In this document: piece by piece, positions 36,511 to 44,575 of the stretch
Position numbering within the stretch: the stretch's first letter is position 1
How the letters are laid out: each line of letters opens with the position of its first letter
Origin: Paraburkholderia sartisoli
GTDB taxonomy: Bacteria > Pseudomonadota > Gammaproteobacteria > Burkholderiales > Burkholderiaceae
Reading direction: 5' to 3'
Assembly (NCBI RefSeq): GCF_900107685.1
Contig: NZ_FNRQ01000001.1
Location: 1,529,787-1,593,786 of the forward strand
DNA length: 64,000 bases
Notes under the pieces: generated by a model
Told to the model about the DNA's origin: nothing
The model's input: only the letters and a program-made list of their open reading frames with translations
Database searches by the model: none
Program-made: the position numbers and the translations under genes

Positions 36511-37287
36511 ATGAGCGAACCAGTTTCTTTCGCGGTGAACGGCCAGGTCGGCTGGATCACCCTGACACGCCCGGAGGCGAGAAATGCGCTGAGCCGCGAC
36601 ATGGTGCTCGCGATGACGGCGCAACTGCTCGCCTGGCGCGAGGACGCCCAGGTGCGCGTGGTCGCGCTGACCGGTACGGGTCCGGCTTTTTGCGCCGGCG
36701 CCGATCTCAAGACGGCCAGCAATCCGGCGCAGCCCGGCGAAATGGATTTCCTCGACACGCTGGTGGTGTTCTTCGATCTGCTGCGCGCCTTCCCGAAGCC
36801 GGTGATCGCAGCGGTCAACGGTCTGGCCGTGGCCGGCGGCCTCGAAACAGTGCTGGCCTGCGACTTCGTGATTGCCGCGCAGAGCGCGCGTTTCGGTGAC
36901 GCCCACTCGAATTTCGGCGTCTTCCCCGGCGGTGGCGGCGCGGCCGTGCTGCCGCGTAAGGTGCCGCACAACATCGCCAAGTACCTGCTTTTCACGGGTG
37001 ATTCGCTGCCGGCCGAAGACATGAGGACCTGTGGCCTCGTCAGCGAGGTGGTGGCCGACGCCGAACTGGCGGCCCGCGTGCAGGCGATCGGCGACAGGCT
37101 TTCGAAGAAGAGCCCGCTGGTGCTGCGTCGCATGAAGCAGGTCGCCGACGAAGCCCCGGACAAATCGATTGCCGACGCGTTGCGCCACGAGCTGCTGGAG
37201 TTGCGCAACCACCAGCGTTCGCACGACATCGCCGAAGGCCTGCGAGCCTTCGTCGAAAAGCGCACGCCCGAATTCAAGGGCTACTGA
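36511..37287 (+). CDS. Enoyl-CoA hydratase/isomerase (crotonase family), paralogue 1
   Basis: A 258-residue crotonase. It begins VNGQVGWITLTRPEARNALSR, has the first oxyanion-hole loop GTGPAFCAGADLK, the second at AAVNGLAVAGGLETVLACDFVIAAQSARF, then GVFPGGGGAAVLPRKV. The acid/base glutamate used by hydratases (E144-type) is not obvious, since GVFPGGG replaces the usual GTIPGAG-type segment with its E; it may act as a lyase or isomerase. The ATG at 36511 has AAGGAGAGGAG immediately upstream. It starts a rightward operon with a thiolase 61 bp later. Confidence 0.82.
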   Translation: MSEPVSFAVNGQVGWITLTRPEARNALSRDMVLAMTAQLLAWREDAQVRVVALTGTGPAFCAGADLKTASNPAQPGEMDFLDTLVVFFDLLRAFPKPVIAAVNGLAVAGGLETVLACDFVIAAQSARFGDAHSNFGVFPGGGGAAVLPRKVPHNIAKYLLFTGDSLPAEDMRTCGLVSEVVADAELAARVQAIGDRLSKKSPLVLRRMKQVADEAPDKSIADALRHELLELRNHQRSHDIAEGLRAFVEKRTPEFKGY

Positions 37288-37348
37288 CTGGAAATCGGGC
37301 GCCGCGAATCCGCGCTCCCCGCCATTGCATAGAATCTGGAAAGACGAC

Positions 37349-38593
37349 ATGGAAGACATCTACATCGTTGGCGTCGGCATGACGCCGTTCGGCCGCCACA
37401 CGGACAAATCGATCAAGCAGCTCACCGCCTGGGCCGTGGAAGACGCGCTGAGCGACGCCGGTTGCGACCGCAAGTCGGTGCAGGCCGCCTTCTTCGGCAA
37501 CTGCACGCAGGGCCACTTCGACGGCCAGCACATGATCCGCGGCCAGGTGGCGTTGCTGCCGCTCGGCTTCGACAGCATTCCGATCTTCAATCTCGAAGGC
37601 GCGTGCGCCTCGTCGAGCCACGCGTTCAATCTCGCCGTGACGCAACTGCGCGCGGGCGCGGCCGACGTGGTCCTCGCCGTGGGCGCCGAGAAGATGTTCT
37701 ACAACGACAAGGCCAAGATGTTCTCGGCCTTCGAGTCGGCCTGGGACATCGAGACGTTCGAGGATAACAAGAACTACCTCTCGCAGATGGGCAAGAACGT
37801 CGAGGTGCCGCCGGGTTCACAGTCGGCGAAGCCGTACAGCCCGTTCATGGACGTGTATGCGGCGCTCGGCCGGGGCGGCCTGATGGAGCGCTTCGGCATC
37901 ACGCAGCGGCAGCTCGCGGCGGTGGCGTCGAAGAACCACGGTCACTCGGTGCACAACGAGCGCGCCCAGTACCGCAACGCGATGACCATTGAAGAGGTTT
38001 TGGCAGCACCGCCGATTACCTATCCGATCACCTTGCCGATGTGCTCGCCGATCTCCGACGGCGCGGCTGCGGCTATCGTCTGCACCGGCGCGGCGCTGAA
38101 GAAGCATGGCTTTGATCGCAGCCGCGCGGTGCGCGTGCTGGCGAGCGTAGTGCGCTCGGCGTCGGCGCGCGCCGCGGACGAGTTCAACAAAGGCTGCACG
38201 CATCTGGCCGGCAAGGCGGCGTTCGAGCAGGCCGGCATCTCGCCGCAGGAAGTCGACGTCGCCGAGATCCACGACGCGACTGCGATCGGCGAACTGTTGT
38301 CGATGGAAGCGCTGGGTCTGTGCGAGCCGGGCACGAGCGGTGTGATGGCCGAGCGCGGTGAGACTTCATTGGGCGGCAAGCTGCCGGTCAATCCGTCGGG
38401 CGGCCTTGAATCGAAGGGCCATCCGATCGGCGCGACCGGCATCGGCCAGATCTTCGAACTGGTCGAGCAGCTACGCGGCAATTGCGGCCCGCGCCAGGTG
38501 GAGGGCGCGCGCATCGCGCTACAGGGCAATGGCGGCGGGTTGTGGCGCATCGAGGAATCGACCGAGCACGTCGGCATTTTCGCGCGGGCTTGA
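37349..38593 (+). CDS. SCP-x-type thiolase (acyl-CoA acetyltransferase-like), paralogue 1
   Basis: A 414-residue thiolase-fold enzyme of the lipid-transfer/SCP-x branch. The nucleophilic Cys is in FNLEGACASSSHAFNLAV (about residue 91), the catalytic His in EIHDATAIGELLSMEALGL, and the GHP His in NPSGGLESKGHPIGATGIGQ. The C-terminal GARIALQGNGGGLWRI lacks the second Cys of classical thiolases, as is usual in this branch. Such enzymes cleave branched or steroid-like 3-oxoacyl-CoAs. It lies between two crotonase genes. The ATG at 37349 has GGAAAGAC upstream. Confidence 0.84.
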   Translation: MEDIYIVGVGMTPFGRHTDKSIKQLTAWAVEDALSDAGCDRKSVQAAFFGNCTQGHFDGQHMIRGQVALLPLGFDSIPIFNLEGACASSSHAFNLAVTQLRAGAADVVLAVGAEKMFYNDKAKMFSAFESAWDIETFEDNKNYLSQMGKNVEVPPGSQSAKPYSPFMDVYAALGRGGLMERFGITQRQLAAVASKNHGHSVHNERAQYRNAMTIEEVLAAPPITYPITLPMCSPISDGAAAAIVCTGAALKKHGFDRSRAVRVLASVVRSASARAADEFNKGCTHLAGKAAFEQAGISPQEVDVAEIHDATAIGELLSMEALGLCEPGTSGVMAERGETSLGGKLPVNPSGGLESKGHPIGATGIGQIFELVEQLRGNCGPRQVEGARIALQGNGGGLWRIEESTEHVGIFARA

Positions 38594-38884
38594 GCGCGCG
38601 ACGCGCGTACCCGGTATCGCGCACGTGACGCGCCGGCGCTGTCGCGTGCAATCCGGTCGACCCCTCTCGCGATGGAAGGGGTGCCGGTGCCGCGTGTACG
38701 GCGTCTGCCCGTCGAGGCGTGAAGGACAACATGCCTGAACCTGGAGTTGCCCCCCAGGCCAAGGGGCATCCCATGCCCGAGGGGCCGCCGACGGCAAAAA
38801 AGGGGGGGGGCGCGCGCGATGCTCGCTTACCTACCATGGTTCAGCAAGTACGAATCAGGACGCTACGACGGAGGGGAAATCTGC
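38594..38884. other. Intergenic stretch with A6-G9-(CG)4 tract
   Basis: These 291 bp hold no gene. At 38796-38818 six A, nine G and four CG dinucleotides run together, about 66 bp before the next gene's start. Such tracts can slip and change promoter spacing. There is also a CCCCTCTC...GGAAGGGG block at about 38661-38682. GGAGGGG at about 38871-38877 is the ribosome site of the next gene. Confidence 0.5.
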
Positions 38885-39679
38885 ATGTCCGATAACACGG
38901 TGCTACTGGAAAAAGTGGGCGGGACGGCCATTGTCACGCTGAACCGGCCGCAGCGAAGAAATGCGCTCGACAACACCATCAAGACGGGTATGACGACCGT
39001 CATCGAGGAGATCCGGCACGACCCGTCCGTACATGCGGTCGTGCTGACCGGCGCGGGCGGCAATTTCTGCGCGGGCGCGGACCTCGGCGACGAAGTTCCC
39101 GGCGAGCGCGGGCTCTTCGTGCGTGATCTGTTGCTCGACCATGACCGCTGGTTCGGTGCGCTCGCCGACCTCGAGAAGCCGGTGATTTCCGCCGTCGATG
39201 GTTTCGCGACGGGGGCCGGCTTGTCGGTGGCGCTCGCCGCGGACTTCGTTATCGCGAGCGACCGCGCATGCTTCGTCTCGAGTTTCGCACGCGTGGGCTT
39301 TATTCCCGACCTCTCGCTGATGTACGTCCTGCCGCGTCGCGTCGGCCTTGTGCGCGCCAAGGAGATCGTGTTCTCCGCACGCGAGATACAGGCCCGCGAG
39401 GCGCTCGCGCTTGGGCTGGCCGACACGGTCGTGCCGGCCGCAAATCTGCGGGAGGCCGCCATCGAATTCGCGCAGCGTTTCGAGCATGCGCCGGCCCATG
39501 TGCTCGGCATGGCCAAACGCATCATGAACCGGACCTTCGAAACCGACCGGCATGCGCTGATGCAACTCGAAGCCACGGTGCAGGGCCTGTGCGCGGCCAG
39601 CCGCTACAACGCCGAGGCAATGCGGCGCTTCTTCGCCAGGGAAGCGCCGCTTTATCCGGGAACGCAGCGTCTCTTCTGA
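38885..39679 (+). CDS. Enoyl-CoA hydratase/isomerase (crotonase family), paralogue 2
   Basis: A 264-residue crotonase: AIVTLNRPQRRNALD, oxyanion loops TGAGGNFCAGADLGD and SAVDGFATGAGLSVALAADFVIAS, then FIPDLSLMYVLPRRVGLVRAKEIVFSAREI. The segment with D rather than E at the hydratase positions is typical of the 4-hydroxybenzoyl/isomerase-like branch. The start ATG at 38885 follows GGAGGGG; upstream in-frame codons run through the homopolymer tract. It is strikingly similar along its length to the crotonase at 42.4-43.2 kb, down to the C-terminal RRFFAxExPLYxGxQRLF pattern, so one arose from the other by duplication. Confidence 0.85.
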   Translation: MSDNTVLLEKVGGTAIVTLNRPQRRNALDNTIKTGMTTVIEEIRHDPSVHAVVLTGAGGNFCAGADLGDEVPGERGLFVRDLLLDHDRWFGALADLEKPVISAVDGFATGAGLSVALAADFVIASDRACFVSSFARVGFIPDLSLMYVLPRRVGLVRAKEIVFSAREIQAREALALGLADTVVPAANLREAAIEFAQRFEHAPAHVLGMAKRIMNRTFETDRHALMQLEATVQGLCAASRYNAEAMRRFFAREAPLYPGTQRLF

Positions 39680-39734
39680 CGGACCACGCGTTTCCGTACC
39701 TGACCATCACGATCAAACATTCCAGGAGAAAGAC

Positions 39735-40916
39735 ATGACGCAGAAAGTCGTCGTTGCCGGTGTGGGCATGATTCCCTTCAAGAAGCCCGGCCAGAGCGCC
39801 CCCTACACCGTGATGGGAGGGCAAGCCGTGCGGCTCGCCCTCGCGGACGCCGGTGTCGGCTACGAGTCGATCCAGCAGGCCTACGCCAGCTACGTGTTCG
39901 GCGATTCGACCGCTGGCCAGCGCGTGCTGTACGACGTGGGCATGACGGGCATTCCGATCATCAACGTCCACAACAACTGCGCAAGCGGCTCGACGGCACT
40001 GTTCCTCGCGAATCAGGCCGTCACCAGCGGGATGGCGGACATCGCGCTGGCCTTCGGTTTCGAACAGATGAATCCGGGTGCGCTGGGCGCTATCTTCACC
40101 GACCGGCCCGCCCCGCTGGAACTGTTCCAGCAACAGTGCGCCGACGTGGTGCCCGACGAAGTGCCGCCGGCCCTGCGCCTGTTCGGCGCGGCCGGCCAGG
40201 ATCACATGAACCGTTTCGGCACGCCGCTCGAGACGTTTGCAAAGATCCGCGCGAAGGCGAGCCGCCACGCCGCCAACAACCCGCTGGCCGTATTCCGCAA
40301 GGTCGTCACCGTGGAAGAGGTGTTGGCCGACCTGGTGATGTGGCCCGGTGTCATGACGCGCATGATGGCGTGCCCGCCCACCTGCGGCGCGGCGGCGGCG
40401 GTGCTGTGCAGTGAAGCCTATGCGAAGAAGCACGGGCTCGATACGAGCGTCTGGATCGCAGGTCAGGCACTGACCACCGACGGCGCGGAAACCTTCCACT
40501 CCGGCGATATGCGCCATCTCGCCGGCTTCGGCATGTCGCGCGCGGCGGCCAGCAAGGTCTATGAAATGGCCGGCATCGGCGCCGAAGACGTCGACGTGGT
40601 TGAGCTGCACGACTGCTTCGCGCAGAACGAGCTGCTGACCTATGAGGCGCTCGGGCTCTGTCCGGAAGGCGGCGCGGAGAAATTCGTCGACGACGGCGAC
40701 AACACGTACGGCGGCCGTTACGTGGTCAATCCTTCAGGCGGCCTGCTTTCGAAGGGCCACCCGATTGGTGCGACCGGTCTCGCGCAGTGCACGGAACTGG
40801 TCCAGCAACTGCGCGGCCGCGCGGAGCAGCGCCAGGTGGAAGGCACACGCGTCGCGCTGCAGCACAACGTCGGCATCGGCGGCGCCGCGGTCGTCACGAT
40901 GTACCGCAAAGATTGA
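39735..40916 (+). CDS. SCP-x-type thiolase, paralogue 2
   Basis: A 393-residue thiolase-fold enzyme. It has VHNNCASGSTALFLANQAV with the nucleophilic Cys at about 85, VELHDCFAQNELLTYEALGLC with the catalytic His, and NPSGGLLSKGHPIGATGLAQCTELVQQLRG with the GHP His. The C-terminus GTRVALQHNVGIGGAAVVTMYRK matches sterol-carrier-protein-x thiolases. It would split a 3-oxoacyl-CoA, releasing acetyl- or propionyl-CoA. It follows crotonase paralogue 2 by 55 bp and is 12 bp before the large acyl-CoA dehydrogenase subunit, so all three are one operon. AGGAGAAAGAC precedes the ATG. Confidence 0.87.
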   Translation: MTQKVVVAGVGMIPFKKPGQSAPYTVMGGQAVRLALADAGVGYESIQQAYASYVFGDSTAGQRVLYDVGMTGIPIINVHNNCASGSTALFLANQAVTSGMADIALAFGFEQMNPGALGAIFTDRPAPLELFQQQCADVVPDEVPPALRLFGAAGQDHMNRFGTPLETFAKIRAKASRHAANNPLAVFRKVVTVEEVLADLVMWPGVMTRMMACPPTCGAAAAVLCSEAYAKKHGLDTSVWIAGQALTTDGAETFHSGDMRHLAGFGMSRAAASKVYEMAGIGAEDVDVVELHDCFAQNELLTYEALGLCPEGGAEKFVDDGDNTYGGRYVVNPSGGLLSKGHPIGATGLAQCTELVQQLRGRAEQRQVEGTRVALQHNVGIGGAAVVTMYRKD

Positions 40917-40928
40917 CGGGGGCCGGGC

Positions 40929-42125
40929 ATGGACTTTCAAGCTGATCCTGGGCTGGACGTGTTTCGCGAGGAAGTCCGTCGATTCCTGCGCGAGAAGGTG
41001 TCACCGGAACTGAAGGGCCTGCCGCGCTGCACGCGCTCGCCGCGCGCGCAGATCCTGCGCTGGCAAAAGCTCCTCAACGAACATGGCTGGGGTGCGCCTT
41101 ACTGGCCGAAGGAACACGGCGGCACCGGCTGGTCGGTGGCCCGGATGCTGGTGTTCGACGAGGAATGCGTGACGGCCGGCACGCCGACCCAGGACGGCTT
41201 TGTCCAGAAAATGCTCGGACCGGTGCTGAACGCGTTTGCCACGCCGGAACAGAAGGCGGAGCACCTGCCGGCCGCGCTTCACGGCGAGCGGCTCTGGTGC
41301 CAGGGATTTTCCGAGCCCGGCGCGGGCTCGGACCTGGCGTCGCTCAGGACCCGCGCCGTCCGCGACGGCGACCATTACGTCGTGAATGGCCAGAAGATCT
41401 GGACCAGCTACGCGCACGACGCGGACTGGATCTTTCTGCTGGTTCGCACGGACACGAGCGTCAAGAAGCAGGCCGGCATCAGCTTTCTGCTGGTGGACAT
41501 GAAGACGCCAGGCATCACGGTGCGGCCGATCCGTAGCATCGACGACGCCCATCACCTGAACGAAACCTTCTTCGACAACGTCCGCGTGCCGGTGAAGAAT
41601 CTGATCGGCACGGAAGGCGCCGGCTGGAGCATCACCAAGTTCCTGCTCAACAACGAGCATGCGACGACCGCGGATTTGCCCGACATCAAGCGTTACATGC
41701 GCGAACTGCGCCGCTTTGCGACGACCTTGCAGGCGGGCGGCGGACGGTTGATCGATTGCCCGGCGTTCGCGCTCAAGCTGGCTCGGCTCGACGCCGAGCA
41801 GGAGGCGATCGGCATGCTGGTCCAGCGGGTGGCGAAATTCGAAATGCAGCACCACCCCGCTTCGCACGTGCTGGGTTCGATACTGAAGCTGCGAGCCACG
41901 GAGTTGCAGCAGCGCATCACGGAAGCCCAGGTCGATGCGTTGGGCGACTACGGTGCCGTTGCGTACCCGCATCCGCATGACGCGGCGCCGGTGCCGGCCT
42001 ATCCGCAGCAGGATCTCGCGCGGGGGATTGCCAACGATATGTTCTTGCGCCGCGCGTCGACGATCTACGGCGGCACCAGTGAAGTGCAGCGGGGCATCAT
42101 TGCCAGGCTGATGTTCCAGCTTTAG
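40929..42125 (+). CDS. Acyl-CoA dehydrogenase, large-subunit type (PimC-like)
   Basis: A 398-residue acyl-CoA dehydrogenase. It reads FREEVRRFLREKVSPELK, YWPKEHGGTGWSVARMLVFDEE, WCQGFSEPGAGSDLASLRTRA, YVVNGQKIWTSYAHDADW and the C-terminal IYGGTSEVQRGIIARL. The YGGTSEVQ end has Gly where homotetrameric enzymes carry the catalytic Glu, as in pimeloyl-CoA dehydrogenase large subunits and the mycobacterial sterol FadE heteromers. A partner small subunit is thus expected; the gene at 30.6 kb is the fitting type. Its ATG is 12 nt after the thiolase stop. Confidence 0.84.
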   Translation: MDFQADPGLDVFREEVRRFLREKVSPELKGLPRCTRSPRAQILRWQKLLNEHGWGAPYWPKEHGGTGWSVARMLVFDEECVTAGTPTQDGFVQKMLGPVLNAFATPEQKAEHLPAALHGERLWCQGFSEPGAGSDLASLRTRAVRDGDHYVVNGQKIWTSYAHDADWIFLLVRTDTSVKKQAGISFLLVDMKTPGITVRPIRSIDDAHHLNETFFDNVRVPVKNLIGTEGAGWSITKFLLNNEHATTADLPDIKRYMRELRRFATTLQAGGGRLIDCPAFALKLARLDAEQEAIGMLVQRVAKFEMQHHPASHVLGSILKLRATELQQRITEAQVDALGDYGAVAYPHPHDAAPVPAYPQQDLARGIANDMFLRRASTIYGGTSEVQRGIIARLMFQL

Positions 42126-42170
42126 ACACCGGCTTGCACCGCTGGCGTCCTATTCGGGGGAAGGCAATAC

Positions 42171-42362
42171 ATGGGCTCAAACGGAAGCGGTCTGCTGCAA
42201 GGGCTGCGCATTCTGGAAGTCGCCGGCATCGGTCCGGCACCGATCGAAGGCATGCACCCTGGCGCGGTCCCGCTGCGAGGCGAGGACACTGAATCCGTGC
42301 TTGCCGGCTGGTGCGAGACTCGATCGAGCGTTGCCGGCGGCAAGTCAGGCAGCGTGCGCTGA
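42171..42362 (+). pseudogene. Collapsed remnant of a CaiB/BaiF CoA-transferase or racemase gene
   Basis: A 63-codon frame reads GLLQGLRILEVAGIGPAPIEGM, the exact style of the N-terminus of alpha-methylacyl-CoA racemase (family III CoA-transferase). It then continues at once as PGAVPLRGEDTESVLAGW, which is the style of the family's C-terminus (PLPGEHTxAVLxxW). About 300 residues in between are gone, consistent with one large in-frame internal deletion. It lies in the operon between a dehydrogenase and a crotonase. A racemase would fit a branched-chain pathway. It could instead be a small translated relic. Confidence 0.6.
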
Positions 42363-42390
42363 ACGCCGTAGCCAGTTCGCAAGAAAAGAC

Positions 42391-43188
42391 ATGAGTGATA
42401 GCAAAATTCTGTTCGAGAAGGACGGCAAGACGGCCGTCATTATCTTGAATCGTCCGCAGCGCAGAAACGCGCTCGATGAGGAGTCCAGGCAGTTGCTGGC
42501 CGCCGCGATCGAGACGGCACGGGAAGATGCTTCGATCGCCTCCGTGGTGCTGACCGGCGCCGGTGGTCACTTCTGCTCGGGCGCGGACCTCGGTGACGAC
42601 GGGAAAGAAGGCGAGATACCGCTTCTCGTGCGCGACGCGCTGCTCGACGCCCATCGCTGGCACGCCGAACTGATGGACCTGGAAAAGCCTGTGATCTCCG
42701 CCATCGATGGATTCGCGGTCGGCGCCGGGCTGTCGCTCGCGCTGGGCGCGGACTTCATCGTCGCAAGCGACCGGGCACGGCTGGCGTCCAACTTTCCGCG
42801 TATCGGCTTTGCGCCCGACCTCGGGTTGATGTACATCCTGCCGCGCCTCGTCGGGCTGGTGCGCGCCAGGGAGATCGTCTTCTCCGCCCGCGACATCCTG
42901 GCCGACGAGGCGCTCTCGATCGGCCTGGTGCAGGCCGTGGTGCCGGCCGAGCGCCTGCGCGAGACTGCCGTTGACTACGCGCGGCGCTTCGACGACGCGC
43001 CCACGCACGTTCTCGGCATGGCGAAGGGCATCCTGAATCACACCTTCGAAACCGACCGGCATGCGATGGCGCAGCTCGAAACCGCGGTGCAGGGGATCTG
43101 CGCGGCCAGCAGCTACAACGCCGAGGCGATACGGCGGTTTTTCGCGAAAGAGCCGCCGCTTTATGGCGGGGCGCAACGTCTGTTCTAG
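42391..43188 (+). CDS. Enoyl-CoA hydratase/isomerase (crotonase family), paralogue 3
   Basis: A 265-residue crotonase: AVIILNRPQRRNALDEE, TGAGGHFCSGADLGDD, SAIDGFAVGAGLSLALGADFIVAS, FAPDLGLMYILPRLVGLVRAREIVFSARDI and the C-terminal RRFFAKEPPLYGGAQRLF. It matches crotonase paralogue 2 almost block for block. The ATG at 42391 has AAGAAAAGAC upstream; the open frame from 42301 is an extension overlapping the racemase remnant. It is the last gene of the operon starting at 38885. Confidence 0.85.
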   Translation: MSDSKILFEKDGKTAVIILNRPQRRNALDEESRQLLAAAIETAREDASIASVVLTGAGGHFCSGADLGDDGKEGEIPLLVRDALLDAHRWHAELMDLEKPVISAIDGFAVGAGLSLALGADFIVASDRARLASNFPRIGFAPDLGLMYILPRLVGLVRAREIVFSARDILADEALSIGLVQAVVPAERLRETAVDYARRFDDAPTHVLGMAKGILNHTFETDRHAMAQLETAVQGICAASSYNAEAIRRFFAKEPPLYGGAQRLF

Positions 43189-43270
43189 ACGGTGCAGGCG
43201 CGTCGAATTCATCGGCCGGGCCGCCGGGAAGCCGTGGCGCGGAGCCGTCGGACCGCCCGCCGGCGCCCCC

Positions 43271-43288
43271 GTCCACAAGGGGAGGTGA
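43271..43288. repeat. CGTCCRCAAGGGGAGGTG intergenic repeat, copy 2
   Basis: CGTCCACAAGGGGAGGTG spans about 43270-43287 in the 259-bp gap before the SDR gene. It matches copy 1 near 36416 except for one base. Both are in the same orientation and in gaps before catabolic genes. Confidence 0.5.
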
Positions 43289-43447
43289 GGAGCGGACGCG
43301 GGTGCCGTACCGTGGCGATCAGGCTGCCGGGCGCGTTTCTATCCTCGACTGTGCCCGGTCCGGTCTCTTCAGGCAATTCAGCACGTCGTGCGTGGCGGCT
43401 CACCACCCACGCACGCTTTTCATCATCCAGTACTTGGGGACACTACT

Positions 43448-44356
43448 ATGACGATTCGATTTGACGGCCGCGTGGCCATTGTGACGGGCGCGGGCAACGG
43501 CCTCGGCCGCGTGCACGCGCTGGAGCTGGCGAAGCTCGGCGCGAAGGTGATAGTCAACGATTTTGGCGGCAGTCGCGACGGCAAGGGCAATTCGTCGGAC
43601 GCCGCGCTGGCCGTGGTCGAGGAGATCCGCAAGGCCGGCGGCCAGGCGATTGCCAATGGCGCCAACGTCGCCGATTTCGAGCAGGTCACGGCCATGGTCG
43701 AGCAGGCCAAAGCCGGGTTCGGCCGCATCGACATCCTGATCAACAATGCCGGCATCCTGCGCGACAAGACCTTCGCCAAGATGGAAATGGCGGACTTCCG
43801 CGCGGTAGTGGACGTGCATCTGATGGGGTCGGCCTACTGCACCAAGGCAGTGTGGGAAACCATGCGCGAGCAGAACTATGGCCGTGTCCTGATGACGACG
43901 TCGGCGGCCGGCCTCTTCGGCAATTTCGGCCAGGCGAACTACGGCGCGGCCAAGATGGCCGTGGTCGGCCTGATGAACATGCTGGCCATCGAAGGCAAGA
44001 AGAACGACATCCGCATCAACACGCTGGCGCCGATGGCGGCGACCCGCATGACGGAAGACATCCTGCCGGAAGCCATCCTCAAGGCGACGGGCCCCGGGCA
44101 GGTGACGCCGGGCGCGCTCTTCCTGGTGAGCGAAAACGCGCCGAACAAGGTGGTCCTCGGTGCGAGCGGCGGCGTGTTCTCGGCCATTCGCCTGGTCGAA
44201 ACGGAGCCGGTGTACATTTCGAGTGAGGATCTGTCGGCCGACGCTGTGCAGGCTCAATTCGAACGCATCACCGACTGGAGCACGTCCGTTCATCGCGACG
44301 ACGCCAACCAGCAGGTTCATGCCTTCGTGACCACCATGCAAGGCGCCCCCGCATAA
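43448..44356 (+). CDS. SDR-family 3-hydroxyacyl-CoA dehydrogenase (MFE-2/HSD17B4-like)
   Basis: A 302-residue short-chain dehydrogenase: TGAGNGLGRVHALELAKLGAKVIVNDFGG, NNAGILRDKTFAKM, the catalytic Ser in MTTSAAGLFGNFGQANYGAAKM with the Tyr/Lys pair, and NTLAPMAATRMTEDILP. The long VNDFGGSRDGKGNSSDAA insert and RDKTF are hallmarks of the dehydrogenase domain of peroxisomal multifunctional enzyme type 2, which acts on (3R)-hydroxyacyl-CoAs. That fits the separate MaoC hydratase at 31.8 kb, which would make the (3R) product. A C-terminal extension of about 60 residues replaces the hydratase domain of the fused enzymes. The ATG is at 43448. Confidence 0.86.
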   Translation: MTIRFDGRVAIVTGAGNGLGRVHALELAKLGAKVIVNDFGGSRDGKGNSSDAALAVVEEIRKAGGQAIANGANVADFEQVTAMVEQAKAGFGRIDILINNAGILRDKTFAKMEMADFRAVVDVHLMGSAYCTKAVWETMREQNYGRVLMTTSAAGLFGNFGQANYGAAKMAVVGLMNMLAIEGKKNDIRINTLAPMAATRMTEDILPEAILKATGPGQVTPGALFLVSENAPNKVVLGASGGVFSAIRLVETEPVYISSEDLSADAVQAQFERITDWSTSVHRDDANQQVHAFVTTMQGAPA

Positions 44357-44575
44357 GCGCGGCTTCCGGTCGCAGCAGAACACGCGACCGGGACATGGCA
44401 TTGAGCAGGGTACACCGGAGGCACGCGTCGAAGGATTGGCTCTGACGCGTGGATGGCGACGGCCGGCCCGGCCTCGCCGTTCTCCGGCGCAAAATTCTAG
44501 AAGAGCTGCCGGTCTGCGATGTACCGTAATGCCCGCAAGCGGGCCTACCGGCAGGCATGATTCCAGGAGACAAAG

